Below are positions 33,433-42,600 of a stretch of DNA of 64,000 nt, piece after piece. The position numbers and the translations under genes were made by a program. Positions within the stretch are counted from its first letter, which is position 1, and each line of letters starts with the position of its first letter. The DNA is from Stomorhina lunata (Eukaryota > Arthropoda > Insecta > Diptera > Rhiniidae), in contig OW121741.1 in assembly GCA_933228675.1 (NCBI GenBank), positions 54,169,186 to 54,233,185 on the forward strand. Reading direction: 5' to 3'. The notes beneath the pieces were generated by a model that saw nothing but the letters and a program-made list of their open reading frames with translations, was not told the origin of the DNA and did no database searches.

Positions 33433-33462
33433 CCGCTAACAAAGTAGCGGGTTTTATGCTAG
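33433..33462 (+). other. Candidate canonical Helitron 3' end: hairpin plus CTAG
   Basis: CCGCTA-ACAAAG-TAGCGG forms a 6-bp stem; eight bases later comes CTAG followed by T. This is the layout expected at a Helitron 3' terminus (short hairpin, brief spacer, CTRR, insertion before T). It may end the whole array. The stem is short enough to arise by chance. Confidence 0.5.
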
Positions 33463-33635
33463 TAAATTATAATACCTTAAAAAAAAATCAAGCGTACCAA
33501 GAATTAAATAAATTCATGAGTAAATAAAATATAATACAAAATGTGGTAAGAAAAATAAATTACAATTCGTAAGAAGATAAATTTTTATTGAGGAAGTTTA
33601 TAACGAAAAAACGAGCGAGCGACTTTTCCGTTATA

Positions 33636-34562
33636 ATACAATGGGCGAAAGTAAATATTGTAAATTCATTTATCTTATCTAAAACAGAAGTCGAAAACTT
33701 GAATAATGTATTTACAAATTATAATATACCAATATTTAATGTAGACGATTTACTTACTTTTGGAAATGTAAAAATTGTAACAAATAATAAAGAAATTTTA
33801 TATATCTTGAGCATTCCAATCACGCATACTGATACTTGTGAAACATATTTAGCAAAACCTGTAAAATTTGGTAATCTAATAGATAAAATTGAATTTGATA
33901 AAATACTGAAATGTCAAAATGTTTTGTTTGCTATTAAAGAAAAATGCAAAAATTATAATGACATAACCATATGTAATAAAAATAATATAGTAGAGTTAAG
34001 AGATAATTATTGTATAACCAATTTATTTAGGAATAGAGTAGGGAACTGCACCCAGATAAACAATGATCACGTAGCCACTATAGAAGAAATTGGAAGCGAT
34101 CTCATATTACTGAATCAATACAACGGCAAGATCACAACAAACGATGAGGAAATAAAACTAAATGGAACGTATTTGGTGAAATACTTTAACACAACAATAA
34201 AAATTGATGAACAAGAATATTTTTCACTCGAAATGAATGGTACTAAACCCCTTCCGGCCTTTTTACAACCAAAAGGCATAAACGCCAAGATAGAAAAAGT
34301 ACTTTCATTAGAACGGTTGCAGAAAATAAACATTGAGAATATTAAACGATTAAATCTTTTGGAAACTAAAAACAATATTATGACAATGATTTTGGCATCT
34401 ATGTTAATTGCTAGTATTGGAATCATTACAGGAGTAAAAGTGTGGAAAAAGTTTCATCCAAGGGAAAATAAAGAGTCTCCTTCAGAAATAACCGAGGCAC
34501 CAGATGCAGAACCAAAAGTTGAGAGAAAACCATCAAGCATCTACAATCTTCACGTATTTTGA
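33636..34562 (+). pseudogene. env: Errantivirus-like env, 5'-truncated copy 1
   Basis: From about 33636 the sequence matches the env at 49820-50749 with only a handful of residue changes; before 33636 there is no similarity. It encodes the C-terminal two-thirds of an envelope-type glycoprotein: several N-X-S/T sites, paired cysteines, and one membrane segment near the C-terminus (IMTMILASMLIASIGIITGV) followed by a charged tail. The Met at 33588 lies in unrelated flanking sequence. The N-terminal part, including any cleavage and fusion region, is missing, so it cannot be functional. The LTR follows 33 bases after the stop. Confidence 0.85.
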
Positions 34563-34594
34563 ACAATCGGGACGATTGTATTTAAGGAGGGAGG

Positions 34595-34887
34595 AGTTAA
34601 CACAAAATATGTTTAAACATAAACATAAAGTCATTTCCCACCAAATATGCTGACAACATGTCTAGGAGTCATATTCAGTGCACATTTCAACATTCCAAAT
34701 TATTTCACACGTGAAACACGAGCCGCCATAAGTGGCGTAATCATTAGCACAACAAGTATAGTGTTAGCATACATTTTAAGAAATATTCACTGTCGTTTTT
34801 ATCGTTGAATAAAGAAGTTGAGTTGTCGCTTAGACGCTCAATAAAAAATATTTTTTTTTTTTTAAATTAAATAATTATTAATTTAAT
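34595..34887 (+). repeat. LTR shared by env copy 1 and the downstream gypsy element
   Basis: Begins AGTTAACAC after the purine tract AAGGAGGGAGG and ends TTAATTTAAT next to the primer site. AATAAA lies at 34808-34813. It serves at once as the 3' LTR of the truncated upstream copy and the 5' LTR of the downstream copy. Confidence 0.88.
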
Positions 34888-34905
34888 TGGCGCCCGAGCA
34901 GGGAC
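34888..34905 (+). promoter_or_regulatory. Primer-binding site, tRNA-Lys(UUU)-like
   Basis: TGGCGCCCGAGCAGGGAC directly follows the LTR. It is the same 18-base site as in the element at the left edge, with one mismatch to tRNA-Lys(UUU). Confidence 0.87.
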
Positions 34906-35883
34906 CCTTTAAATAAAGGTCCTTCGGTGAATCGGTAGTCAAACCTTAGTAGGCTCCGCAGTAGTTCTTTTCGTCAAGATACAAAACGGGTTTGAGCGTA
35001 ACGCCATCGCCTGCTAAGCTCGCGAACGCGAAATAGTAGTTAATTAAGTGAAGAAAAAAAATTCTTAAATATTAAATAAGTGTAATAGTACAACTGACAA
35101 AAAAAACAAAATTAAAATTATTAACCAAAACAAAAAATATTAAATGAAAAACCTAAACAGCATAAGTTTTTTAGATAAGAAGAAAAACAAAAAATAAAAG
35201 TTAAAGAATTACAAATTGAAAAACAAAAAATTAGTTGATAAATTGATAAAGAAAAAAACCAAAAAATCCAGTAAAAGACACACATACATAAAAATAATAA
35301 AAATTATCTTAAAAACACACATGAATATTTTTGATATCTAGAATACTTTTTAAAGAAATAAAAAAAACAAAAAAATTTTTAAGTGAAAAAAATATTTAAT
35401 AAATGAAATAAATAAAAAAAGGCTAAATAAAAGCTACACTCAAAATAATCTGTGCTACATTTTATGAAAAAAAAAACTTTCGTACATTTTTCTTTTGTGC
35501 TATTTAAAAAAAGTTTTGTATATAATACGAAAATAACTTTTAAACAATAACACTTTGGACAAAGCTTAAGTGAAGAAAAAAATCTATTTAATAAAATAGC
35601 AAAAACTAAATAGAAACTAAAAAAAAGAAGAAACAAACATATTAACAACAAAATACATACAAATAATTACATTTTCCAGTTACAATGGCGAAGATGCAGA
35701 TGCTGTTTATGTAAGATAAGTTTAAGTTAAGTTATAAAATTTTATTTTTTTTGTAATAATACAGATTATTTTTTTTTTTTTTGTAAAAAAAAAAAAAATA
35801 CAGTTTTCTAGTAGTTATCGGATATTTTTGTATCGCTGATAAAGGTATTTAATTTTAAAACTATTCTATCCTTCAATAAACCT
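34906..35883 (+). other. gypsy 5' leader, A-rich, non-coding
   Basis: About 1 kb with no coding potential: a moderately G/C-containing first 150 bases, then A-rich sequence and two poly-T/poly-A runs near 35770. This would carry the packaging signals and any splice donor for env; none could be assigned by eye. Confidence 0.6.
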
Positions 35884-36639
35884 CATGCCGGACGATTTAA
35901 TAGACGAGATAACAGAGAGACTAAATAGGGCTTTGACAATGACGCAATCGGGTACATCTGCCAACGTAACCGGACTTTTAGGACTTTAATAAGTGGACAA
36001 AGGAGTAAAGTAGATATCCCAACTTCATTCGGTGGGAGTGTATTTTATCCTGAACTGACACATACATTATACGATAAATAATAGTCAAAACCTTATGCGT
36101 CCTAATTGGAATTCCCCTAGACCCCCGTTTAATTGGAATCTTCCTAGACCCCCGTTTAATTGGAATCTTCCTAGACCCCAGTTAAATTGGAATCCTCCTA
36201 GACCCCAGTTTAATCCAAGTGGATTCACAGGGCAATCATACCGAACTGAATACAATAACCAACGACATCCTTCTGGAATAGAACCGATGGATGTTGATCG
36301 TTCTATTCAAACAAGACAGGTTAATTACATGAACCAATCTCCAGCGAATCAAACCCCAAAAAGGTCCTCGGGAACTTCTTTCCAAGGACCAGTTAACAAG
36401 ATGCAGAGGAACTTCCATATAAACGCCGATTATGTACCAAACAATGACTGGTGTGAATGGCTATCAGGCTATCAGGCTATCCACCTGAAGGAAATGAAGT
36501 CGATGTACAGTCACTAGGTAATGAAGCAGGCTACGTCCAGGAATATTTTCAAAATATTCCTCAAGAAAATGAAACATTGGAAGGAACTCAGGAAGAAGAA
36601 TCGGACGATGTTCAACTTCCAGTCAATTTTTTAGATTAA
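35884..36639 (+). pseudogene. gag: gypsy gag, internally deleted and frameshifted
   Basis: The N-terminus starts at ATG 35884 (MPDDLIDEITERLNRAL) and meets TAA after about 34 codons. A detached piece (VDIPTSFGGSVFYPELTH) lies near 36005-36060. The C-terminal part restarts near 36095 with four 9-residue repeats like NWNLPRPPF (27-bp units at about 36104-36211), then EPMDVD and QVNYMN. A 10-bp duplication of ATCAGGCTAT near 36463 shifts the frame; the last 60 codons (36457-36639) end in NFLD. Most of the capsid region is absent, so no working Gag is expected. Confidence 0.82.
36627..36633 (+). other. -1 frameshift slippery heptamer TTTTTTA (gag to pol)
   Basis: In the gag frame the codons are AAT TTT TTA, so T TTT TTA fits the retroviral slippery pattern exactly. 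Gag stops at 36637-36639 and pol is open in the -1 frame from here. The heptamer is still intact although gag is not. Confidence 0.7.
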
Positions 36640-37468
36640 ACTGTTCCTCATTGCCATATTTCGAGGCAAAAATGAGGAACGGGGACGTACTATCATTTTT
36701 ACTAGATACAGGCAGCAACAAAAACTACATTAGACCAGATATAGTAAAAAACCCAAAGGACAATAATCAAATTTTTTATGCAAAATCTGCCAATGGTGCA
36801 ATTAAGATAACGCAACATACACTTTTAACATTTTCAGGAATTGATGATACTCCGCTAAAATTTTATTTACTGCCAGGATTTGACTCATTTGATGCATTAT
36901 TAGGAAATGACAGCCTAAAAGAACTGTCAGCCGTTATCCATATTGCCGAAAACTATTTTACTATAGGAAATGGACAAAGAATTAACATAAAACAGCGTAT
37001 AGCACAAAATGTGAACAACATAGAATTACGGACTCAACATTTAAGTGAAAGCCAAAAACTTTCTCTCAGAAACATTGTAGGACATCATAGTCAGTTATTT
37101 ACGGAACCAGATGAGAAACTAACCTACTCCACTGCGGTAGTAGCAGACATTAGGACGGAAAACATAACACCGATATATGCAAAAAATTATCCATATCCGA
37201 TGGCATTAAAGGACGTCGTGAAAGAGGAAATCAACCGGCTCTTACAAGATGGAATCATAAGACCGCCACGATCGCCATATAATTATCCTATCTGGGTTGT
37301 ACCCAAAAAGGACGATCATTCAGGGAAAAAGAAATTTAGATTAGTAGTAGACTTCAGAAGACTCAACGCTGTGACCATTGCGGACAAATATCCAATCCCG
37401 GATATTAATGACGTTCTGCCAAACCTGGGTGGAAATCAATACTTTACGGTATTGGACCTTAAAAGCGG
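36634..37468 (+). pseudogene. pol: gypsy pol, 5' half: protease and RT fingers
   Basis: In the -1 frame relative to gag. The retropepsin motif LLDTGSNKNYI lies near 36695 and a conserved ALLGNDSLKEL follows. RT begins near 37190 with PYPMALKDVVKEEINRLLQD, then YPIWVVPKKD and FRLVVDFRRLN, and reaches FTVLDLKSG, where the BEL LTR starts at 37469. The next residues of the same RT are found at 47370. There is no internal stop before the insertion, so this half of pol was probably intact when BEL arrived. Confidence 0.88.
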
Positions 37469-37917
37469 TGATAGGCTCAGTAGGTAGAGGGGGATGCGCT
37501 GGAGAGGAATTTGGGAAATCAATCAGAATTTCTCTGAGCCAATGAAACAAAATAATCTTAATTATTTTGTTTGCTCAAAATGAATAAAAATCCAATTGAA
37601 ATTACCATGTAAACAAAAATAAATGAAACAAAATAAATTAGTTTCAGGAATGAATTAGGAGTAAGGAGGAGTTTATTACCTTTTTCTTTGGAGTTTGTAA
37701 CAAGAAGAACTATGGCTAAAAAGGAAACAGTTCTCCTGACATTTTACCAATATGAAAACCTTTTTTAGGCATTAAAAGGAAAAGAGATAGATAGATTTCC
37801 GATAACTATCTATCTGTCAAAATTATATTTTAGTTAGTGAAGATATTTAGTAGAAAATATAAGAGGTAGGAAGATAGTTGGGAAGATAATGTTGTTAATG
37901 AGGTTTTGGCATTAACA
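37469..37917 (-). repeat. BEL 3' LTR
   Basis: On the minus strand it begins TGTTAATGCC and ends GAGCCTATCA. It differs from the other LTR by an A-run length and two substitutions (AATTGAAAT for AATTGGAAT; GAGTTTGTAAC for GAGGTTGTAAC). Confidence 0.92.
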
Positions 37918-37935
37918 TTGCCGCCCCCTTGCAGT
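37918..37935 (-). promoter_or_regulatory. BEL polypurine tract
   Basis: On the minus strand GCAAGGGGGCGGCAA lies directly against the 3' LTR, the place where plus-strand synthesis is primed. It also confirms the element's orientation. Confidence 0.75.
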
Positions 37936-38181
37936 ATTTATGCAATCAAAGAACGATAGGATTCATATTGGCGATGTCACGAAACTGATCCTGGAAATAA
38001 TGTACAAAATTTTGATTAAAATCTTAATTTTAATTTATAATTCATTTACTTATGACTATGGAAATTCAAGGATTAATATTATATCTTAAATTACAAATTC
38101 AATTAGGATTAAGAAATTGGATTAGGATAATTTGAACAGTTACGTTTCGTATCTTGCCTAAAAGTGCATTTCATTTAGTTT

Positions 38182-39105
38182 CTAGAGTGAGCAAGGACCG
38201 TATATAACCCAACCAAAAATTAAGCTTTGGGCTGTAGGAAACCCTGTTCGTGAAAATACTCCCTCCCGAATGACCTTTGGATACAGGTCCGCACCTATGA
38301 CAATGTCGATGGAAGCCGATTCATAAAAGTGCGAGTCGCCCAGGAATAAGTCTCTAAAGTTCCTTTTATACGTTTCTGGGAGTGATTCCGATGGAGTTTG
38401 ACGAGTCATTCGATTGTCTACTTGAAATGTATCCTCAATCTTAGATGACGAGTCGAATCGCGATTTCAGGACGATCAGACACAATGTTTCGTCGTGTAAA
38501 GTGAACGAAGTGAGATTCAGTTTATCGACTAGCTTTTTGGAAACTCGACTTATCGCGGATGCAGAATCAAGCAGACATAGAGCATGCGATGTCTTGGGGG
38601 AGATTTTCACAAGGACTGTTAAAAGAACGAGTGTGTTTTGTCGTACGATTGAGGTTGAGGATGTCGACTTAGAGACCGATGGTGTCGAAGTCTCTTTTGA
38701 AGCGTTAGAAGAAGTATTTTGATGTGAAGAGGAAGCCTTACGGGAAAATGAAGCATTGCGCGAAGACGATGAGTTGCGTGACGATGAGGCTGGCTGAGGA
38801 GACGAAGATCTGGAGCGTCGTCTACTAGATAATAAATCCTTTTTTAGCCTTGGATTAACGTGTAGCAATGTGTGATGATTCTTGCGGTAATGCTTACATC
38901 CATGCTTGGAAATACAAGTACCTTGAGAATGGTTGTGCGCCAGGCAGTTAACGCAATATTTGTGCTTCTGGACAACTCCTAGGCGATCTTTCATATTCAT
39001 CGCAAGGAATTTTCGGCACGTTCTTAACGGATGAGGTCTCTTGCATATTCTGCAAGGAAACGCAGAAGTTCTGGAGTTGGAGGAGCGAATGACAGTTTTA
39101 GGCAT
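38182..39105 (-). CDS. BEL post-integrase ORF: zinc knuckles plus protease-like domain
   Basis: Starts at ATG 39105 (about 307 residues), 72 bases after the integrase stop, and is uninterrupted while the rest of pol is broken. N-terminal Cys/His clusters (CRICKRPHPLRTC, YCVNCLAHNHSQGTC, NHHTLLH) resemble the BEL gag knuckle region. A Ser/Arg-rich linker follows (SSRNSSSSRNASFSRK), then a DUF1758-like protease fold with LCLLDSASAISRVS (DSA in place of DSG) and IVIGADLYPKVI, ending FGWVIYGPC. The element's own gag-protease lies separately at 42838-44258, so this is a second, diverged copy of the module in the env position. It directly follows a strong 3' splice site. Role unknown; nucleic-acid binding is a reasonable inference. 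Confidence 0.8.
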   Translation of the reverse strand: MPKTVIRSSNSRTSAFPCRICKRPHPLRTCRKFLAMNMKDRLGVVQKHKYCVNCLAHNHSQGTCISKHGCKHYRKNHHTLLHVNPRLKKDLLSSRRRSRSSSPQPASSSRNSSSSRNASFSRKASSSHQNTSSNASKETSTPSVSKSTSSTSIVRQNTLVLLTVLVKISPKTSHALCLLDSASAISRVSKKLVDKLNLTSFTLHDETLCLIVLKSRFDSSSKIEDTFQVDNRMTRQTPSESLPETYKRNFRDLFLGDSHFYESASIDIVIGADLYPKVIREGVFSRTGFPTAQSLIFGWVIYGPCSL

Positions 39106-39165
39106 ATTGATCTGAAAGAAAAGTATGTTGTGAGACAAAAAAAAAAGGGAAAAAGTAAAGAAAGT
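39106..39165 (-). promoter_or_regulatory. Candidate 3' splice site for the post-integrase ORF
   Basis: On the minus strand a long pyrimidine run ends ACATACTTTTCTTTCAG, then ATCA and the ATG. A branch-point-like CTCAC lies about 20 bases upstream. This is the arrangement expected for a spliced subgenomic mRNA. The matching donor in the leader was not located. Confidence 0.55.
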
Positions 39166-39176
39166 GATGTCGGAGG

Positions 39177-40362
39177 TTAAGATGGTGCAAACAGAAGGAT
39201 TAGTTTAACGATAGGTCGCGTTATGGTCCCTCGTTGAGTAAGCACATCGGCAATACGCACACATTTGTCAGAGCCTGTGTACACTTTCGTGACTCTTCCA
39301 AGTCGCCATGAGTTTGGTGGAAGATAAGTCTGTAGGATCAGTGGACATTGGAGAAATTGGTCTGGAATTAAGGCAAGCTTAACTATCTTGGATAACAAAG
39401 TGGATAACTCTTCATGGGTGTACTTATAACAACCCGCCGGCTTTCGGAAATGAGCTTTGAAGCTCTTCACGCCTGCTTCCCATAGTCCACCCATATGAGG
39501 GGCGCCTGCCGGAATGAAATGCCAAGTGATATTCTGCTGAGCGTAGTTCGAGTAGGTACGTTGCTGAGATGTTTGAATAAACTCCTTGGCTAAAATTCTG
39601 GATGCACCAACAAAGTTCGTTCCATTGTCCGAATATAGATGAAGAGGACATCCGCGTCGGGAAACAAAACGACTGAATGCGGCAAGAAATGATGGAGTTG
39701 AGAGGTCGGATGTAGCCTCTAGATGAATCGCCTTTGTGGAAAAGCAAACGAACACGCAAACATATCCTTTCGTAACGCGACAAGCTCGGCCTGAATAGCT
39801 TTTGACGTCAAAAGGTCCAGCAAAGTCAATTCCTGTTCATGTAAATGGGCGAGTAATTTCACATCGCTCGGAAGGCAGCGCAGCCATAATCTGCTTTTGA
39901 CACCGCTTCTTATATATTACGCATGGCTTACAATGGTTAATTGTGGTCCTAATGAGGTTTTTCGCATGCGCAACAGCCTCAGGACTAATTGGTTCCCGCC
40001 ATGCAAGCTGATATCATGGACAAAACGCACTAGGAGCCGTGCGAATTGGCAACTGTATGGAACAATGAACGGATACTTTTCATCATAGGATAGTTCTGGC
40101 GACAACTCTAGCCTACCACATGAGCGAATTAGGCCTCTTCATCTAAGAACGGATTAAGGTTAAGAATGCAACTAGACTTTGGAATGTCTTGACGAGAGGA
40201 GAGTGCCTTGTACTCGTTCGGATATGCGACCTTTTGACAAACAGTTATAAGTTGATCACGAACTGACTTGATCTCGAAACTAGAGAGGACGGTAGATTCT
40301 TTGTAGAAGCTTAAACGATATGTTGGATGAGTCCGATAGTAGAAACGGTAGACGTAGGGCAT
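39177..40362 (-). pseudogene. pol: BEL integrase, decayed
   Basis: N-terminal region in 40362-40129 (PNEYKALSSRQDIPKSS, LNPFLDEEA), then a frameshift to 40105-39917 (YDEKYPFIVP, ISLHGGNQLVL) and the zinc site CKPCVIYKKRC near 39930. An in-frame stop lies near 39842. The catalytic core in 39755-39177 has the second Asp in YSDNGTNFVGA and the Glu in GLWEAGVKSF. A large deletion then joins ELSTLLSKI to the C-terminal WRLGRVTKVY and RPIVKLILL segment. Not functional. Confidence 0.85.
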
Positions 40363-40367
40363 TACAC

Positions 40368-40825
40368 GGGTGGGTGCTGTGGCTTAGTTGGTTAGCACGT
40401 CGACTACTAAGCATAATATCACATTGAGCCTGGGTTCGATCCCTGGTCTCGGCAACATCATTTTCTGTAATTATTAATTTCTATTAAAATTATTAATTAT
40501 ACCACAGCATCTTCCGTCGGCGGTAAGCCTACAGCAATTACACGCCGTCGACGATAAATAAATAAAATTGGCTGTAGAACAAAAAAGCTTAAAGAAATGC
40601 GTCTAAATAACAACAAATAGCGCAACTTCACTGTTCTAAAAATATATATGATGTGCAATTACAGTGTTGAATAATTAAAAAGCTTTATCTCTCCCTTTCA
40701 CCACCTTTCGCTTCTATACTATCCCCTTTCCAAAGAAGGTAACCCAATTCGTATATACTCTATATACAATTGTATAGGATGTATTTGCCTGAGTGTTACT
40801 TCTTTTTTTAAAAAAAAAAAAAAAA
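40368..40825 (+). mobile_element. tRNA-derived SINE inside BEL pol
   Basis: Plus-strand pol III boxes: A box TGGCTTAGTTGG (40380-40391) and B box GGTTCGATCCC (40433-40443). The element ends in sixteen A (40810-40825). It lies between the pol codons for a LLRL-type and a VMPYVYRFY-type segment, opposite to the BEL strand. The tRNA-unrelated body is about 380 bp. No clear target duplication was found, and the left edge is good to a few bases. It is a SINE rather than a tRNA gene, because the stems do not fold and a body plus poly-A follow. Confidence 0.8.
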
Positions 40826-40859
40826 GATCAGTCTCAGCAAGTTTCGAAGAGTTGAACTA

Positions 40860-42600
40860 TGGCCATTCAGATTAAGGAGTCTTGAGCCAGGCTGGACCAA
40901 ACTACCACAGCTAGTTGTTGTTCAAATATTGTGGAGATACAACACGGCTTGCTAAATCAGCTGGATTTTCCTCGGAGATTACGTGATTCCACCTAGAAAA
41001 CGGAACTATTTGTGTAATTTTTGAGACTCGATTGGCTACGAAAGTAAGCCAGTGGCATGGTGTTTGGCGAGCCATGACAGCACAATCGTCGAATCTGTCC
41101 AACAGAAAATGGAATATTTATCTAGGTCCAGGGTTGGAAGCAGAGAGTCTATCATCTCAGCAAGTAAAAGCGCCCCACAAAGCTCTAGTCTCGGAATGGA
41201 CAACGTCTTGATGGGAGCCACTTTCGTCTTAGATGAAATCAGAATTGTTGGTAGATATTCGGATAAAAAGGGCAGCAGCGTATGCCTTCTCGGAGGCATC
41301 GCAAAACCCATGGAATTGAACATCTGATCCACGAACATAACCAATCCATCGCGGAATGCGTATGGAATTTATGGATGGATAATTTTCCTCGAATGCTTTC
41401 CATTGACTAAGTGTTTCAGGAGCAAGATTCGCGTCCCAATCGGTGCCATCTATCCAGATCCTTTGCATGATGATCTTCGCTTGGACAATGCACGGGGATA
41501 GCCAACCCGCAGGATCGAATAATTTTGCAATTCTGGACAGCACTTCTCTTTTGGTGTATGTTAAGGACTTCTGGAATGAGTTCGCGCTAAAATAAAACTC
41601 GTCCGAACAAGCGTTCCAGCGAACTCCCAGAGTTTTCGCTGAACTGCTATATTCAAATTGTAAGAAATTCTCATTCAGTAAATGATCAGAAGGAATATCT
41701 GCCAAAATGTCCTTGGAATTGGAGGTCCATTTTCTCAGCTCAAGTCCAGCTGAGTGTAGAGCTTAAATAAGCTCATTCCTGGCCAGGATAGTATCTTGTT
41801 TGGAATGAGCCCCGTGAAGAACATCATCTACGTACATGGACTTACGTAGGATGGAACTAGCTAATGGAAAATGCTCTTGAACGTCATCTGCCAATCGTAG
41901 GAGTGTGCGAATGGCCAGATACGGTGCGCAGTTTACGCCAAAGGTGACCGTTTTCAATTCAAAGTCACAAATTGGATCATTTGGACTACTTCGGAAAAGA
42001 ATTCTCTGAAATGGTGTGTGATGTGGATCGACCAGGATTTGTCGATACATCTTTTATATATCTGCGTTAAACACAAACCGAAAGAAACGCTATCGCAGGA
42101 TTAGAAGAGTCAAGTCGTTTTGAAGTATAGGACCAACATGGAGAATGGAATTCAAACTAAGTCCATTGGATGATGGAGACGACGCATTAAAGACCACACG
42201 GACCTTGATAGTAGCACTGTCTGGTTTCATAACGGCGTGGTGTGGTAGATAATAGACCTCAGCTTTCTCAGAGTGATTAGGGGGATTCAGCTTGCTCATG
42301 TGGCCAAGTTCCTCGTACTCCTGAACCACACGATCATACTCGATTTTAAAGTCTGGATTTCTATTCAATTTAGCCTCGTTGCGTAGAAATTGTGCCATCG
42401 CACTGGACCGGGAATTTCCTAAGCATTGGCCGTTCGGAAAACCTTCCTTAAAAGGTAAGGATACTATGTATCTACCATCAACATCCCTACTAGTAGTTCT
42501 GACGTAAAGATCTTCACAGGCTTTATCTGATTGGGACAAATGGTTCTTCCTAGGAAGATTCTCCACCTCCCAAAAACGTGAAATCTCTTTATCCAAAGAG
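40860..42600 (-). pseudogene. pol: BEL reverse transcriptase and RNase H, multiply broken
   Basis: In gene order: RT N-terminal part 42596-42090 (SLPFKEGFPNGQCLG, YYLPHHAVMKPD, KVRVVFNASS), palm 42050-41763 with the catalytic MYVDDVLHG, thumb and connection 41705-41229 (LGVRWNACSDEF, RIAKLFDPAGWLSP), RNase H 41344-40911 with [32 protein letters not shown] and [13 protein letters not shown]. Pieces lie in different frames with stops between them. The YVDD aspartates and the RNase H D/E/D residues remain. Confidence 0.88.

Larger units (their letters stand above)
12776..33462 (+). mobile_element. Tandem Helitron-type array (copies A, B and C)
   Basis: Three head-to-tail copies on the plus strand encode OTU-OTU-Rep-helicase proteins. 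ORF starts lie at 13545, 21504 and 29461, so the period is 7957-7959 bp. B and C are indistinguishable by eye over their shared length, including all OTU lesions and the 2.4-kb spacers. A matches B almost exactly after about 15983 but differs repeatedly before it. C stops inside Rep at 31898 and is followed by a mosaic of Helitron spacer pieces and a possible Helitron 3' end at 33433-33462. OTU domains are typical of the Helentron branch, while a hairpin plus CTAG is typical of canonical Helitrons, so the subclass is open. The left boundary is approximate. Confidence 0.85.
31899..33462 (+). other. Mosaic of Helitron spacer pieces after copy C
   Basis: Non-coding. 31899-32035 resembles the spacer near 20789-20836; 32460-32720 resembles 19150-19400 (shared CTAACAAAGC and CTGGTACTT...AAAACTCATT). 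Two 40-bp inserts with target duplications sit at 31954 and 32721. The order of pieces differs from the complete spacer, so this is a rearranged or internally deleted copy rather than a clean terminus. Confidence 0.65.

Noticed and set aside
35379..35651. Minus-strand ORF in the gypsy leader
   Set aside because: Lies in an A-rich leader whose complement is Phe/Leu-rich by composition; no supporting motif.
40380..40455. A functional tRNA gene
   Set aside because: A and B boxes are present but the cloverleaf stems do not pair, the spacing is too long, and a body with poly-A follows; a SINE fits better.
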